Source: Euonymus europaeus
Taxonomy: Eukaryota > Streptophyta > Magnoliopsida > Celastrales > Celastraceae
Direction of reading: 5' to 3'
Assembly (NCBI GenBank): GCA_963580455.1
Contig: OY756963.1
Coordinates: forward strand, 23,889,555-23,953,554
Length of the DNA: 64,000 nt
Positions 1 through 12,564 of this stretch are shown here, piece after piece. Below the pieces are notes generated by a model. It searched no databases, was not told the origin of the DNA, and saw only the letters and a list, made by a program, of their open reading frames with translations. The position numbers were made by a program, and so were the translations under genes. Within the stretch, counting starts at the first letter, position 1, and each line of letters opens with the position of its first letter.

Positions 1-2261
1 CTTCGTAAGGATGTTAGTTTGGAGTCTCTCCTGATTTATCAGTGCTTTAACTAAAATGTCCTCTCTAGTTTTCAGTGGCGGTTGAGAATATGTGTGATTA
101 TTTTTTCTACCTGGAAATCTACTTTGTCATCTCGTATATTGCTTTAGGTAGAGAATGTAAAACTCTAAAGTCGGAGAGCCTGGAATAAGGACACTTCAAG
201 CCGGAACCAGTTTCAGTTCCTTCTTGTTCCTGCAATATACTAGATCTATTGTGCAATTTTGCAGTAAATCTCGGCTAGTTATTAGGCATGCTTGTGGAAG
301 CCAGATATCCTATGTCTGAAATGAGAACTTTTTCCCAAGTGCATTTGTGCAGGCTGGAAACTTTTTTTGGTCGACTTTGGCTGTGGCTCTAAGCAAGCTA
401 GGTTTTCTATTCTTATAACTTCTCTACTTGTATTTGAGTGGTCGTAAATATTTTTCAATTGATGTTGACATATGTTTAGGGATTTCTTTGTTCTTGTTCT
501 GCTGAGAATCTGTTTTCCTTTTCATTTCTCTCCGGGCCTGTGAATCTACTTGAATAAAAAAAAACCTTGTAGAGCTATGATAGATTAACCCCCAATCTGC
601 ATCTTTCAGACAATTTTTCTGAATTTTTTTCTCTCTCTTCCATGACTCTTTTCACATCGTCATGGAATTGGCTGTCAGTGCCTTATCGCGCGAGACCTCT
701 TGATCTTCACCAGGAGAAAGGTTAATTGGTGTTTGATTAAGAAATTGTTTGCAACTTGCAGTTGGTGTGAGGTTCTGAAAATTTTCAATTTACCTAGTTA
801 TTGGTCCATCAACCACATATAAGTTCTAGCAAGTCATGAGCATTTGAAGTCATCGATTAGATTGACTTGATTCATTTTTCATGTAGTTTTTGTCTTAATT
901 TCGCTTGGCGCAGCGGTGAATGTTGAATAATACATTTCTCCATCTCAGTAAACCCAGCGTGTCAAGCATTGTAATACAAGAATCTCAGCCTTGAGATGAA
1001 ATACGAGATTCTCAACCTTACGAATGAAAGTTAGAGCTTCTATTTTCCTCATATTTGTCTATTTAATTTGAATTGGGAACAGGCTTCCCAGGTTTCTCAC
1101 CAATCTAGGAGCTTAGCAAGTTGAACTCACGAAAAGTTCCTTTTGTAATGGATCCTTGACAAGCAGCCGGAGTTGAAATCTGTGTTGCATTTTGTGAAAT
1201 TTGGTACATTGTTGCCGATCATCTACCTAATATTTTTCAAGTCAATCGAATACACGTTCTAGAATGATTGGCTTGGGATCTCAGGTTTTACATGGTTCAT
1301 GATGCACTTTTGAGGCCATATCTCTGTGTTATTGTCTCTGAACTCTATTGTTGCATGGGAAAAAATTTGACATCTTACTGCTGCCTGTTTTTCCTGTACT
1401 TGTTGCAGATTAGATGGTTAGGATGGTTGATATTCCACGTACCTTTTCTTTTTATTTGTTTCTATTGATTGTTTTTCTTAACAAGCAAACAGCTCAGCTC
1501 AGGCCTTATTTTTTTTATATTTTTTTTTGTCTTGGCAGGAATTTGACTCATTATATGGTCCAGCCTGGCACTGCATTGTGGGAACAAGCTTTGGTTCATA
1601 TGTTACACATTCTATAGGAGGCTTCTTGTATTTTTCAATTGACAAGGTCTACATCCTTCTCTTCAAGACTGCCGTAGAGCCTTTAGACCATTGACATATT
1701 TTCTTATAGGATTATAGGACTTACGGATCTCTGTCATGTAAGCTCATGTTTACAATTCACTGTCTTCTCTCTTCTTCTTTTTTTGGTTTTTCTCTGTTGT
1801 ATCAATGTCGATCCCTGTGTTAAAACGTGAAGGAGTGGTATTTTGGATATAAAGTATTTGATGCTAATGATGATCTTAAGAGTTAAAAGGATTATCATAA
1901 CTTTCATTTTAAAACCCTAAGTTGGTTCGAAAACGTGATCGATTGTCCATTTTAGAAAACACGGAAACATGAAATTATTGAAAGCAGAAAATGAAAAGTA
2001 AGACATTTTTTTGGAAAAATAGAAAACACACCATAGAAAATAGAAAACAGAAAACAAACCAAGGGTATTTGTTTTCAAACAATTGAACGTAATTTTTTTT
2101 TTTAATAATATCTGAAAATTGTGTATGCATGCTTCATGCTTAAGAAAGAACACAACAAATGTCTTATCAGCTTGGCAGCGTGGCTAATACTGGTCCAACC
2201 ATTAAACCTTAGTTCTTCTGCCTCACCTAAACGATCATTCAATTCCAGAACAGAGAGAGGG
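1..2261. other. left-edge region without a recognisable gene
   Basis: No open frame here translates into anything I recognise, and all frames are short. The sequence is T-rich on the plus strand, with many polypyrimidine stretches and possible splice acceptors. It could therefore be the 3' end or intron of a gene outside the window, or the 5' leader and promoter of the F-box gene. The A-rich stretch at 1910-2110 lies immediately upstream of that gene. Confidence 0.4.
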
Positions 2262-3797
2262 ATGGAGGTTTCAGATACCGTAGATAACCAACAAAATCAA
2301 TCTGCATCTGCTCAAAGAATCCTAGAAGCAGAACCATCTGGGCCACCTCATGAAGCTTTGTACCTTGTCTTAACTTACCTTCCTTCTTTGTTTGAGATTC
2401 TTTCCATGAGTGAAGTTTGCAGGTCACTGAGGGATGCTATTAGCCGAGATGTGCTGCCATGGTGGAATATCATCATTGAGAACCCTCTGAGTCTGCGGCT
2501 TTCAGATGATATCTTGATGAGAATCACTTCCAAGGCAAACGGTGGAATGACAACCTTGGCTCTGTTCAACTGTAGAAAGATTACAGATGATGGGCTTCAA
2601 CAAGTTGTAGAGAAAAACCCTCTTATCAGCAAGGTATCAATTTTCTACCACAATTTCTTTTTTCAATTTGGAAAAGTTTTATTGATTGATAGATGAAGAC
2701 CACCTATCTGAACTTGCCCACCCAGATTTTTATGTGCTTGATTTAGAAATGACTACTTCCACAGTTCCACCCAGAAAGGAAAAGAAGAAGATAAATGAAA
2801 TATGGATTAGTATTCTACCTTTTCTGGTTGATTTTGAACAATATTGGGTGTCTGTTCAACCATCAAATTCAATAGCTACTAAGCTCTTCGACCTCCGGAA
2901 AATGATCAACTGTTGCATTTGTTTGAAAGTATGCTGTATTTAGTCTATCGTCTTGTAGACTCGTTTTAGGATGAAGGCTTGGATGATGATAATGACATAG
3001 GTTATAGATATACCAAAATACAAGAAAAGAGAGTACATATCAGTTCATTTTAATCGAACCTCCAACTCTTTTTGAGTGATTAGTTAAACATCTAACCCTC
3101 CACTACAAACCTGCTGCCTAACAGTACTTGAATGAACTGGTTTAGTGCATAGAATATGTTGCCATTTGATTCAAGTTTTGGGTGGACAACTAATTTCTGC
3201 ATTCTCATTTAGCTATACATACCAGCATGCACAGGCCTGACCCCGGATGGAGTGGTTAAGGCTGTAAAGACACTAACATGCTTAAAGAGTTTGAGTATTA
3301 ATGGCATCTACAATGTGGAGAAGGAACACCTTGAAATGCTTCACTCTTATCTTTGGCCAAACCCGTTCCAGCAGGAGCAACCGCCGATCTTATATCATGA
3401 GTTTAGAAATGATAACTTGCAAGCATTCAGAAATAGAAAGATTGATCGAGTGATTGACGTGGAAGTCTGCCCAAAGTGCAATGACGTGAGGATGGTTTTT
3501 GATTGCCCAAGAGAGACCTGCAGGCAGACGAGAGAGATGTCGGTCAGTGACTGTAGGGGATGTCATATTTGCATTCCAAGATGTGAAGAGTGTGGGAGAT
3601 GTGTGCAATCTGATGAACTGGAAGATGCTGTTTGCTCAGATGTTCTGTGTTCAGATTGTTGGTTGCAGCTTCCTAAATGCAGTTTCTGCAACAAGCCGTC
3701 CTGCAAGCGCCACACCAACCTGATGCGCAGTTCAAGCTCCTCTCAGATTATTTGTGAGGTTTGTGATCTAAGGATGTGTTTGGAGGAGGGCATTTAA
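2262..3797 (+). CDS. SKIP28-like: F-box protein, SKIP28/SKIP14-like, with Cys-rich C-terminus
   Basis: Two exons, 2262-2633 and 3213-3797, are joined at phase 0 (donor AAG|gtatc, acceptor tttag|CTA) and give 318 residues. An F-box-like segment occupies about residues 27-62 (GPPHEALYLVLTYLPSLFE onward). Leucine-rich-repeat-like segments follow (LRLSDDILMRI, ALFNCRKITDDGLQ, CTGLTPDGV). From about residue 209 there is a Cys-rich tail with CPKC, CRGCHIC, CEECGRC, CSDC and CSFC pairs that probably binds zinc. Known for the family: SKP1-interacting F-box proteins are substrate adaptors of SCF ubiquitin ligases. An in-frame upstream ATG at 2121 exists, but family members start at the MEVSD-type position, so 2262 is preferred. 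The choice between SKIP28 and a SKIP14 relative is inference; the F-box plus Cys-rich tail architecture is seen directly. Confidence 0.85.
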
Positions 3798-4410
3798 TTT
3801 ACCCAACTTGAATTGTTTTCTGATATTCATACCTAACGAGTATCCGCATAATCTGCTCTAAATAAGACAGGTACACAACATTAGTTAACAGGTGCAAGTT
3901 TTTATGGAGAAGACAACATGTGTGTAATCTGCACTGAATTAGATGGATACACCCGGTTAATTAACAACGGGTATGGGTTTTACGGGGAAGATAAGAAGTG
4001 CAGGTAAAGAGGCGGAGACGAGCACGGGAACGGAAATGGGTAATGAGTTTATCTAATGGGTACGGGCAAATCACTTTGGAATCCCATAAACAAAATAAGG
4101 AACAATTTTTCATCATTCTGGTCACTTGAATTTAATAATACAGAGCTACAAGGCCTTGTTACTAATCAAGCTCAAAGAATACAACCAAATTCAACCTGGT
4201 AAGGAAATTTACAACAACAAATAATCTCTGTAGTTGGTCTGTACAATGCCCAAGCACCTTGTGTTCAATAAACCTCGCCAATCCTCACCTCTACTCCATT
4301 ACTGGAGAAACAAAATTGGGTACGCCGCAAGTTCTCAATCACCTAACGCTCCATATGCAAGTCCAAACGCAATAAGAATGTGCTTTAATAAAATTGTCGG
4401 TGAGAAGGTT
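3798..4410. other. convergent intergenic stretch / 3' UTRs
   Basis: The stretch lies between the stop of the F-box gene (plus) and the stop of the glucanase gene (minus). It should contain both 3' UTRs. I see no coding frame and no clear repeat. Confidence 0.5.
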
Positions 4411-7400
4411 TTACAAGAACACTGCTACCATAAGCAAAAGCCCTGAGATCACAGAGGCTGTGAAAGAACCGACACCACGGAAATATACTGCACAGCTGCT
4501 AGCATCGGTTGAATTTGAAGATGGAGCCAGTGATGTGGCATTTATGAAGGTGCCATTTTTCCTTCCACTACAATGAAAGAATAAAGGAAGGATGAAAAGA
4601 AGCTTCTGCAATACGTTCAAAGGAAACTTACATTCCTAAATTCAAGTCAACTGATGCACGTAAAATGTGATGAGATGAGAACGGTGAGATACATTTGGCC
4701 ACAAATGATATATGAGATTTTATATTGAAGATTCAAAATCATACCTTCCCGGAAAAATACAAGAACCATGACCTGCAACAATGAAATAAACATCAACAAG
4801 GTTTATTGGCACCAAGCAAGGATATCACACCAATAAAAAGAGTGGGAAATGCACACAGCATCTTTGCTTTCAAAAGTTAAGTTCATGATTTTAGGCATGG
4901 TAATTCAACAATCACGGCATACATAAACAAACAGCTGCATGATCAAGTAAACCATGATCTTTTAGAAAGCCTCAACTGTCTTAACTAATGCAAGTGGATT
5001 AACTTGAAGATTGAGATAGTTTAGGCAACTGGGGCACACCGTTTGCTACCAGATTCCCAGGTCAAATAATGCTGGAAAATTAATCTATGTATGCCCTATG
5101 ATATGCAAAAAGTACATAATATCAAAACATACTTGGATCAGTGGTAGTGATGGTAGCAACCCCTTTGAAATCACAGGTGCCTGGAGACTTGGCCATCTTG
5201 TGGTAGTATGCATTAAAAGCATATGTTGAATGTGCAACCACAGTATCTGGCTCATAACAAGGCTGCCCCTGCAATAAGGTTGAGCAATTAACTTTCCCAG
5301 GTCCACAAGCCCAATCCAACGCTGCCTGTAACTTCTTTTTATCAGTATCTGGCTTTGCAACACAAAACGTCTGGTTTGTAGTATCATTTGCCAATACAGT
5401 CCCAGCACCCATCAAATGCAAGATATAAACAGGCACTCCATTGGCATCAAAAAGTCCCCAGTTCTTTTCAGATATCGATCCAGGTCTCAAATCCTCATTG
5501 TAAAGCTCATAAATATAAGTGCTAACAGCAATACCAGGGTGTTTGGGTGTCCCTGTGTTGTTAAGCACATGCCTAATCAAGTTACTGTTGTATGTGTTAG
5601 CATTGTCCAGTGTTGCGTTTGTCTCAGAAGAGTCGCCCTTAGATGGCCAACCAGATTCAGTTACTACTATTGGAACATTAGTAAAGTTCAGGTTGGACAT
5701 TGCAAAATATGCTGCATCAACAACAGCATCAAAGACATTAGTGTAGTGCAGGAGTGTGTTGGCATCCACGGCTTCCTTGTTTGGAGGGAAGGGCCGGAAG
5801 AGTGCATAGTCCAATGGGATCACACCATTCGACTGCATGTAATCATAGTATGGGTAGACATTGAGCATAACATATGATCCTGTGGATTGCAAAAAATTGA
5901 GCAAGGGAATAATGACTGGGTCCCATGAACGATTAAAGAAAGCTTGGGAAGGAGGAAAAGAATCCAGGATAATCGAAGATGAGTGTGGGGTGGAGACTTT
6001 GATTTGGTCGTCAAGATTAGAAGCAACTAGGGCAGAGTGGATGAACTTCAAGGCAGAAACTAAGATTGGAGCAGCATTTGAGAGGGCAGTTAGGACTTCA
6101 GATCCAACAGCTATCGCTGTAATGTTGGTGGCAGGGACATGGGCAATTACATTGTGAGCTACCCAGTTTGCTGCAGTGGCATTGGATTGACCAATGCCAA
6201 GGATCTGGTCATTGGGAACAGACACAGTCACACGAATTCCTGTGTTAGCAAGTGCGAGAAGCATTAATCTGTCTGCATCATAGAGCCTGACATGTCGTAT
6301 ATTCTGAGCCTTTAGAAGAGCCACAACCTGAGTTGGATTTGGCGTGTCAGAGAGGTCTGTACCAAGGTTCACGCCAATGAAGGCATCTGCCAAAGATAAC
6401 CCATGGATGGAAGCTTGAAAAAGCAAATTGACCATAAAATATCATACATGTTCTATCTTCTTGAAGTGTCAACAACTCGATAATGAATGGCATTGTAGAT
6501 AATTTCAGTTTAGATCAGGGAGACAACCATTAGCTCAAATAGTGACAAAAACAGAAAACTTTGATTTAAGATAGTCACTGAAACAAGAACTAGATAGCTT
6601 TCTTCTCTCCCATTTGTCTGAAAATTCAAGATGAGCCACCTAAGCATGTGGCCACTCTGCATCCAAATGCCTCTCCTTGCTAAATGTGGACTTTCATGTC
6701 CAGAAAGAACAAATATTCAATACTTCGAAAATTAAAAGCCTTTGGAATTATATTTATATCTTGTACTCTTTTCATAAATATTAGTAAAGAAAACATGGAA
6801 GAATAATTCAATTCAGGAATCATCTTGTCATCTTCTGCAGAACTCATCCGGAGGACAATAATTCACCTGTCTAACTAGCTGGTTGAGGATCTCTCCTTAT
6901 TCTCTTCTGCCAAAGACATACCAATTGATAAAAGAGGAGTAGCCAAAAATGGGCATCTGTGTCCAGTTGCAAACGAAGGGGGAAGCATTTAGACAAACTG
7001 AAGCAGAACGACAGTTAAATTATTTGTTGAAAGCCACCAACTTTTTAGCACATGGAAGATCAAATTTGAAAGATTTCCGAGCTTCCTCATTCTTGTATGA
7101 TCATATCGCACATATAAAGTACTGATTTCTTCCTAAATTTGGTTGCATTAAAAGCCTCTCCTCTATGCCAATTGCCAACAACTCCAAATTAATAATGCAC
7201 CAACACTAACACATTTATGAGATTTCTGCATGTCCTGCAGAATTCATATACTTGACTGATTTTTCCTAATAAATGACTTAAAGAGGGACGTGCAAGATGA
7301 AGTTAATTAACATAGTGCCCTATATCATCTGTTCACTCTTCTTTTGTGTCTTTAAATTTAAGAATAAAATATACCATGTAAAATACTGGTGACATAATGG

Positions 7401-8383
7401 AATGGAACAGCTGTTCACCTGCTAACTTGAAATGACAAAGATACCCTAGCAACTTGGACCCTAATACCTCAGATCATCTAATAGTTAAACTTTGCCATTG
7501 CCAATCTACGGGCACTTTTGGTCCCGCACCATTTTCTGCAAGAATATAGCCAAAATGCCACTAAGGAACCACCACATGAGCTGGGAAGAAATACATTTTA
7601 AGATTCCACCAAAAGGGGTAATAGATGAGTTCAAAAGCATTCAACAAAGGAAGCCTTTAATTAACAGAGGCTTCCACTAAGAAACAGAGTAAATGGCCAC
7701 AGAGACACTAGACATCTTCCCCTCATCTCCAACCAGCAACCTTTTTTACAGTTTTAGGTAGGGAAAAAATGACAAGATTGTGACTTTGTTCTCAAAACCC
7801 ATCTGATTCCTATTTTGACAGGCATAACAAGTTACCAAACACCAACCAAATCTAACATTAAATATCTGAGCCAAAAGCAATCCTTGACCAACCAAATCCA
7901 ACACCAAGCACTAGTTTACTTAAAACAGTTAAAAAACAATACTTGTGTTTTTCAAGTTTTTACTAACCAGACAGTCATATTCCTCACTTTCCAAGGAAAT
8001 CTCACGGCACAAAATAGAGTGACAAAAATCTTGAAAATATAGAAGAGATTGAATCTTTAATAGGATTACAAATTGAAAACTATTCCATTTGAAATCACTC
8101 AGAGGGAGGTAGTGTTCAATATAAAATGATGTAGTCAACAAGCACAGAAGAAGAACCCATAGAGAACACCACGTCATTGCAGAGAAAGGAAGCAGCTCGA
8201 AGAATAAAGTTCAAATTACAGACAGACAAGAAGTGTGTATATATTCGTATATATATATATATATAATTAATAATGAGGAAGAAGCCCATAAATAGAAACA
8301 ACCTACAAGAAAAGAAGCTCACCTTCATCGGCAGAAACAGGGGATACTGCGAAAAAAAGTAGCAGCGGCAGCAATACAGCCAT
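4411..8383 (-). CDS. GPI-anchored glucan endo-1,3-beta-glucosidase (GH17 + X8/CBM43)
   Basis: Four minus-strand exons, 8323-8383, 5133-6386, 4745-4772 and 4411-4567, join with matching phases to exactly 500 codons (499 residues). Exon 1 encodes a signal peptide (MAVLLPLLLFFAVSP...). A GH17 barrel spans about residues 22-350. Its likely acid/base is Glu117 in AVGSEVL and its nucleophile is Glu264 in VVTESGWPS. An X8/CBM43 module starts at TFCVAKPD (about 360-445) with the expected cysteines. A Ser/Thr-rich linker and a hydrophobic tail (about 480-499) indicate a GPI anchor. The 28-nt micro-exon supplies the HGSCIFPG segment with its conserved Cys. The protein should hydrolyse callose at the cell surface or plasmodesmata, and it resembles Arabidopsis glucan endo-1,3-beta-glucosidase 3 (At2g01630) in layout and length. 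Intron 1 (6387-8322) is 1.9 kb and holds a (TA)n run near 8249-8265. Confidence 0.93.
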
Positions 8384-8877
8384 TAATATCTTCAGTTCAG
8401 ACCTTCCACAAGCTCACAACGCCATAAACGCAAAAACCCACTGAACTCCCCAAAGAAACCCAGAAGATAAATCTAAGCCGACCCAAAAAAAAAGGATGAA
8501 AGAGAATCACAGGGAGAGAAAACTCCTTTTGAAGTCTATGCAGGGGGGAAAGTGGTAAAACAGAAGTGAAGGGCTTCTGATTCTATTCAATGCTGTATTC
8601 AACTTGTAAGATGGAGAGGGACTTATTTGTAAATGTATGTCCTTGATTAATCAAAAAATTGGGGAACTTTTGTCTTTTGAGTCACAGATGACAGATCGAA
8701 CGGCTGTAATCGTACTGCTGATGCACAACCGCCTGCGATTGCGATTGAGAGTGTTGTATTTTGATCTATTTAAGGTATTAAGGTGAAGTGAAACGATTTA
8801 AAAAATCGAGGTGAAAAGTGAGAGAAAGTGGTTGGCAGGTCAAAAAAATTGAAATATAAAAATCTACTTTAAAAATT
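8384..8877. other. 5' leader and promoter region of the GH17 gene
   Basis: This minus-strand upstream region of the glucanase gene has purine-rich leader sequence near 8460-8600. No coding frame is seen. The gene's promoter is bounded on the far side by the transposon starting at 8878. Confidence 0.4.
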
Positions 8878-9642
8878 GAGTTTTTTTCTAAAATTAGGAT
8901 ACTAAAACAACTTATTTCTCATTTTAGCACCCGTTTGATAATATTTATAAAATTAGCACTCTAAACTTTTTAGGTTTGGGATTGAAAATACCATCATTTT
9001 GAGTTTTTAAAACCACTTCCCGCTCTAAATCGTCTGATTCGTTGCCGTCGTCGAGCCAGTCCCAATTTCTTCGAGTTTTTTTTGTCACCATCGTTGGACT
9101 CGGATTCTATTGGTGACACAATCAAGTCCTATTATTTATGTTGGATGCATTGGCGGAGACAACATCATCTCGTGCACAGATTCAGAGTTGCCCTCCAAAG
9201 TTGTTTTCTATAACCAGTAGCCATAGCCAAGATTTACAGCCTTCCCTTCAGTCCTTTTAGTAACCAATGCTTTTACAAGCCCACCAACTGATGGTCAGTC
9301 TTGAAGAGTGCGAGAAGGTTCAGGCCGAAAAGAAAAGGAACTCAAGTGATGGACAGTCTTGAAGGAAATGAGGAGTACAGACTGTTAAGAAAGCAACCAA
9401 GAAACATTATCGTCGGAGTGTTTGATATCGTTATCTGGCCTAAGAGAATTGGGGATGAGAGAGAGGAAAAGGTGGGTAGAAAGTGGTTTTAAAAATTCAA
9501 GGTAGTATTTTGTATTTCAAGTTGATTTTTGATACGAAAGCTGAAAAGTAGTGGCTTGGAATGTTAGTTTCAAAATTATTATGAAATGAATGTTAAAGTG
9601 AGAAATAAATTGTTTTAGGATGCTAGTTTTAGAAAAAAACTC
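8878..9642. mobile_element. non-autonomous Mutator-like element with long TIRs and 9-bp TSD
   Basis: The left end (from 8878, GAGTTTTTTTCTAAAA) and the reverse complement of the right end (to 9642) match over roughly 130 bp. The match runs through the CTAAAACAAnTTATTTCTCA block to TTTTTAAAACCACTT near 9010 and 9485. It is flanked by TTAAAAATT (8869-8877) and TTAACAATT (9643-9651), a 9-bp target duplication with one mismatch. Long TIRs with a 9-bp duplication are the hallmark of MULEs. The internal about 460 bp is less AT-rich and encodes no transposase. It could be captured host sequence, which I could not identify. Confidence 0.75.
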
Positions 9643-9965
9643 TTAACAATTATTGAAATCACCCCTTCATTGGTAAAAACAATCATCGGAGGTCAGAGTT
9701 CTTTGGGACGCACTGACATGAAAATAGTCATAATTAGCGCACTACGGGAGCATAAAAGGAGCATTCTAGTGCAACCCCACAATGATGAGCTTAACAGTAT
9801 ACATATCGTCCATTTGATGTGATGACATGTGTAGAGTTGATCGGTCAACTCTACACGTGCATATATATTATTCTTTTTATAAAATTAAATTATTTGTGAA
9901 TTTATTTTTTTTGGTATATAATATTTAATATTTACAAACAGTATTTCAATACTGTTTTATCATTT

Positions 9966-10376
9966 TATGCCTAATTGACTATTATGCCCTTGATTTGGTT
10001 TTTTTTTGGGACCGAATCAAATAAAACAGCTTTATGAAGACGGTGAAGAAGAAGAAGAAGTAGATGTTTCTATAAGGGTATGTTGAAGTGCCAAGTGAGT
10101 TATGCCTAATTGACTATTATGCCCTTGATTTGGTTTTTTTTTGGGACCGAATCAAATAAAACAGCTTTATGAAGACGGCGAAGAAGAAGAAGAAGAAGTA
10201 GATGTTTCTATAAGGGTATGTTGAAGTGCCAAGTGAGTTATGCCTAATTGACTATTATGCCCTTGATTTGGTTTTTTTTTGGGACCGAATCAAATAAAAC
10301 AGCTTTATGAAGACGGCGAAGAAGAAGAAGAAGAAGTAGATGTTTCTATAAGGGTATGTTGAAGTGCCAAGTGAGG
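9966..10376 (+). repeat. three-copy tandem repeat, 135-138 bp unit with (GAA)n core
   Basis: Copies start at 9966, 10101 and 10239 with the same opening (TATGCCTAATTGACTATTAT). They are almost identical. The unit grows from 135 to 138 bp because the GAAGAAGAAG core gains one triplet. The third copy runs directly into the DUF1685-like fragment, so the repeat looks like amplification of the acidic upstream part of that broken gene. Confidence 0.9.
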
Positions 10377-10530
10377 ATGATTTGAAGAAGCCCAAAAGCT
10401 TGACTGACGAGGACCTTGATGAGTCGAAATAGTGCTTTGATCTCAGGTTTGGTTTCAAATATGATAAGATCCGTAAGCTGCAACAACTTGTCTGCTACAG
10501 AACTTTGATACTCTATGAGCCAACGATTTC
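10373..10530 (+). pseudogene. DUF1685-family gene fragment
   Basis: Plus-strand translation contains KSLTDEDLDE, then an in-frame stop, then CFDLRFGFKYDKI. From memory, plant DUF1685 proteins share a SLTDEDLDELKGC-LGFGF-Y-EI core, so the match is strong although short. A glutamate-rich run encoded by the GAA tract precedes it. The stop codon and the loss of the rest of the domain show a dead fragment. The function of the family is unknown to me. Confidence 0.55.
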
Positions 10531-11600
10531 ATGATCAGCACCACAAGTCGCCTAAAACCTTTGTTGAATCTTAGCCAAGCTCGAGCTCGGTCCCCTATTG
10601 GTAGATCTTTAGTCATGGTGAGTTTTTTTTATTATGGAATTTTTTAGCTCAGTCTTTGAGTTTGATTAAATTCTAAAACGGGAGGGAAATAACACCAAAT
10701 TTAACATATTAGCCATCTGCAGACCAAACAAGGAGACGCGAAAACGGAAACGCCTTCAAATAATTAGACGGGGGTAAAGGTGGACATTTATATTGTAATC
10801 TTTCGTGTGCTGAAATTTTATTTTGTTTATTTTTATTTATTTTTTAATGGTGCATATTATAAGATTCAATCTAACAGTGAAAATGTGTAATGTTTTTATA
10901 CCGTTATTTAACTGGACTCTTTTGTAGTTCAGACCCACAGTGATGAGTATTTATTAAGCAACAAATAGTGTGAAAATTTATGTTTTTGATGATGTGATTA
11001 TATTGTAATATTTCCTCAGTCCCATTTTAATGGTCCACTATTTTTTTTTGGATGTTCTAAAATACATGCCCATTTCTATTATTAAAACTAACTTCATTCA
11101 TCTTTTTTCCATTTTATCCTTATTTATTTTTAAATTGAAAAACGCAATAACTATGCACATTAATTAGCTTTTAATTGTTTCAATGAGGTATAAATGTCAA
11201 ACTAAAAAAACATTATAAAATTTCTTAAACTGTGTGTAAAATTGAAGAGGACAATTAAGATATATGTTTTGTTGATGTGGTTTTATTGAGATATATGTTT
11301 TGATGATGTGACTTATCTTTTGGTAATAAAGATGAGATCCAGTCTTGATATTGGTGTAAAATTAGTATGAAAAATGAGAAAGTTGTTGGCTAGGATAATG
11401 ATTTTATATTGAGAGATGTGTTTTGATGATGTAACAATATTAAAATATGTATTTTGTTGATGTGATTGTATTGAAAATTGTATTTTGTAAGAGAAATGCG
11501 AGACCTATTTTTTAAATATATTGGGCTATTAAAAATGTATAGTTGCATTTGTCCTATGCACCGATCGATCATTAGTGAGGTGGGGCCACACAGGTGGCGG
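10531..11600. other. AT-rich spacer with short degenerate repeats
   Basis: No gene is seen. The phrases TTTTGATGATGTGA and TTTTGTTGATGTG recur several times between 10985 and 11470. This suggests an old, locally amplified repeat that I cannot classify. Confidence 0.35.
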
Positions 11601-11979
11601 GGTCTACTGTAGTTGTTTTTTGACAGCGGACCTGCTATAAATCCGTTTTGATGCACTCAAAATTTTTTTTTGATTTTTAAAAAATTATATGTATGTTTTT
11701 TATCCGGATTTCGAGTCCAATGTATATTATTTGTGTTAAACAAAAATCAAATGGACATTGAAAATTGAGATAAAATGTTTCATATTTATATTTAGCGGTT
11801 CATAATTATCGTGTATTTTTTACGATGCATTTGATTTTTTATTTGACACAAATAATATATCGTTCGACTCGTAATCAAGATCAAAACATAGATAATTTTT
11901 TAAAAATAAGAGAAAAACTTTTAATGCATCAAAATTGATCTATAACGAAGTTTGCTGTTAAAAAAACTACAGCAGACCT
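11601..11979. mobile_element. foldback / MITE-type inverted repeat
   Basis: The left arm, from 11601 (GGTCTACTGTAGTTGTTTTT), and the reverse complement of the right arm, ending at 11979 (GGTCTGCTGTAGTTTTTTTA), match for about 165 bp each. They share the TTTTTAAAAAATTAT and ATATTATTTGTGT blocks. Only a short AT-rich loop (about 11765-11825) separates them. The element would form one long hairpin and has no coding capacity. The exact termini and target duplication are uncertain. Confidence 0.75.
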
Positions 11980-12564
11980 TGGCTACCCAGGACACACCAC
12001 ACCAAGCTGGACTCACAATTGAAATTTTGCTCCATGACTTACGATTAAGTCCACCTCGACAAATCAACTGGTGCCCAACTGATTCGTGAAATGTACCTAT
12101 AAAAGCATATATAATGGAGACATATAAATATTTTCATTAACGATTGGATTTCACCTTTATTATATAATAAAAAATGATATTATATTATATATTAATTTAC
12201 ATCAGTAAAATATGTTTCACAATACAATCACATTAATAAAACATATCTTTTAATATTTTTTTTTCATTTTTCAAAAATGAAGCCCATCAATATTTTATTA
12301 CTCCACCATTTTTCCATTTAAAATTAATATCAATCACATTTCTACTACCCAAAAATCAACTCAAATATTACGTCTAGAATTACATAAACAAAAATACAAA
12401 TTACCATATACTATCTCCTTCCCATTAATTTCTTACCATTCTAATGAGTACTGACATTAACCATTGACGCATTTGTAGACTGATTTGGAGTGGGTGTAAC
12501 GTGTACGCCTCAGCCATAAAAGTACAACAAAAACACGAAAAAATAAAAAGAACCTAGCAAAGTC
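11980..12564. other. AT-rich spacer
   Basis: No coding frame or clear repeat is seen. Simple AT runs predominate. Confidence 0.35.

Noticed and set aside
2121..2261. In-frame N-terminal extension of the F-box protein (47 codons upstream of MEVSD)
   Set aside because: The extension is low-complexity and Ser-rich with no family similarity. The F-box family starts at the 2262 position.
5416..6157. Plus-strand open frames opposite the GH17 exon
   Set aside because: They are antisense shadows of a strongly coding exon, with no domain and no splice support.
10255..10458. 67-codon minus-strand frame with a long Phe run
   Set aside because: It is the reverse of the (GAA)n tandem repeat; the Phe run is TTC repeat translation.
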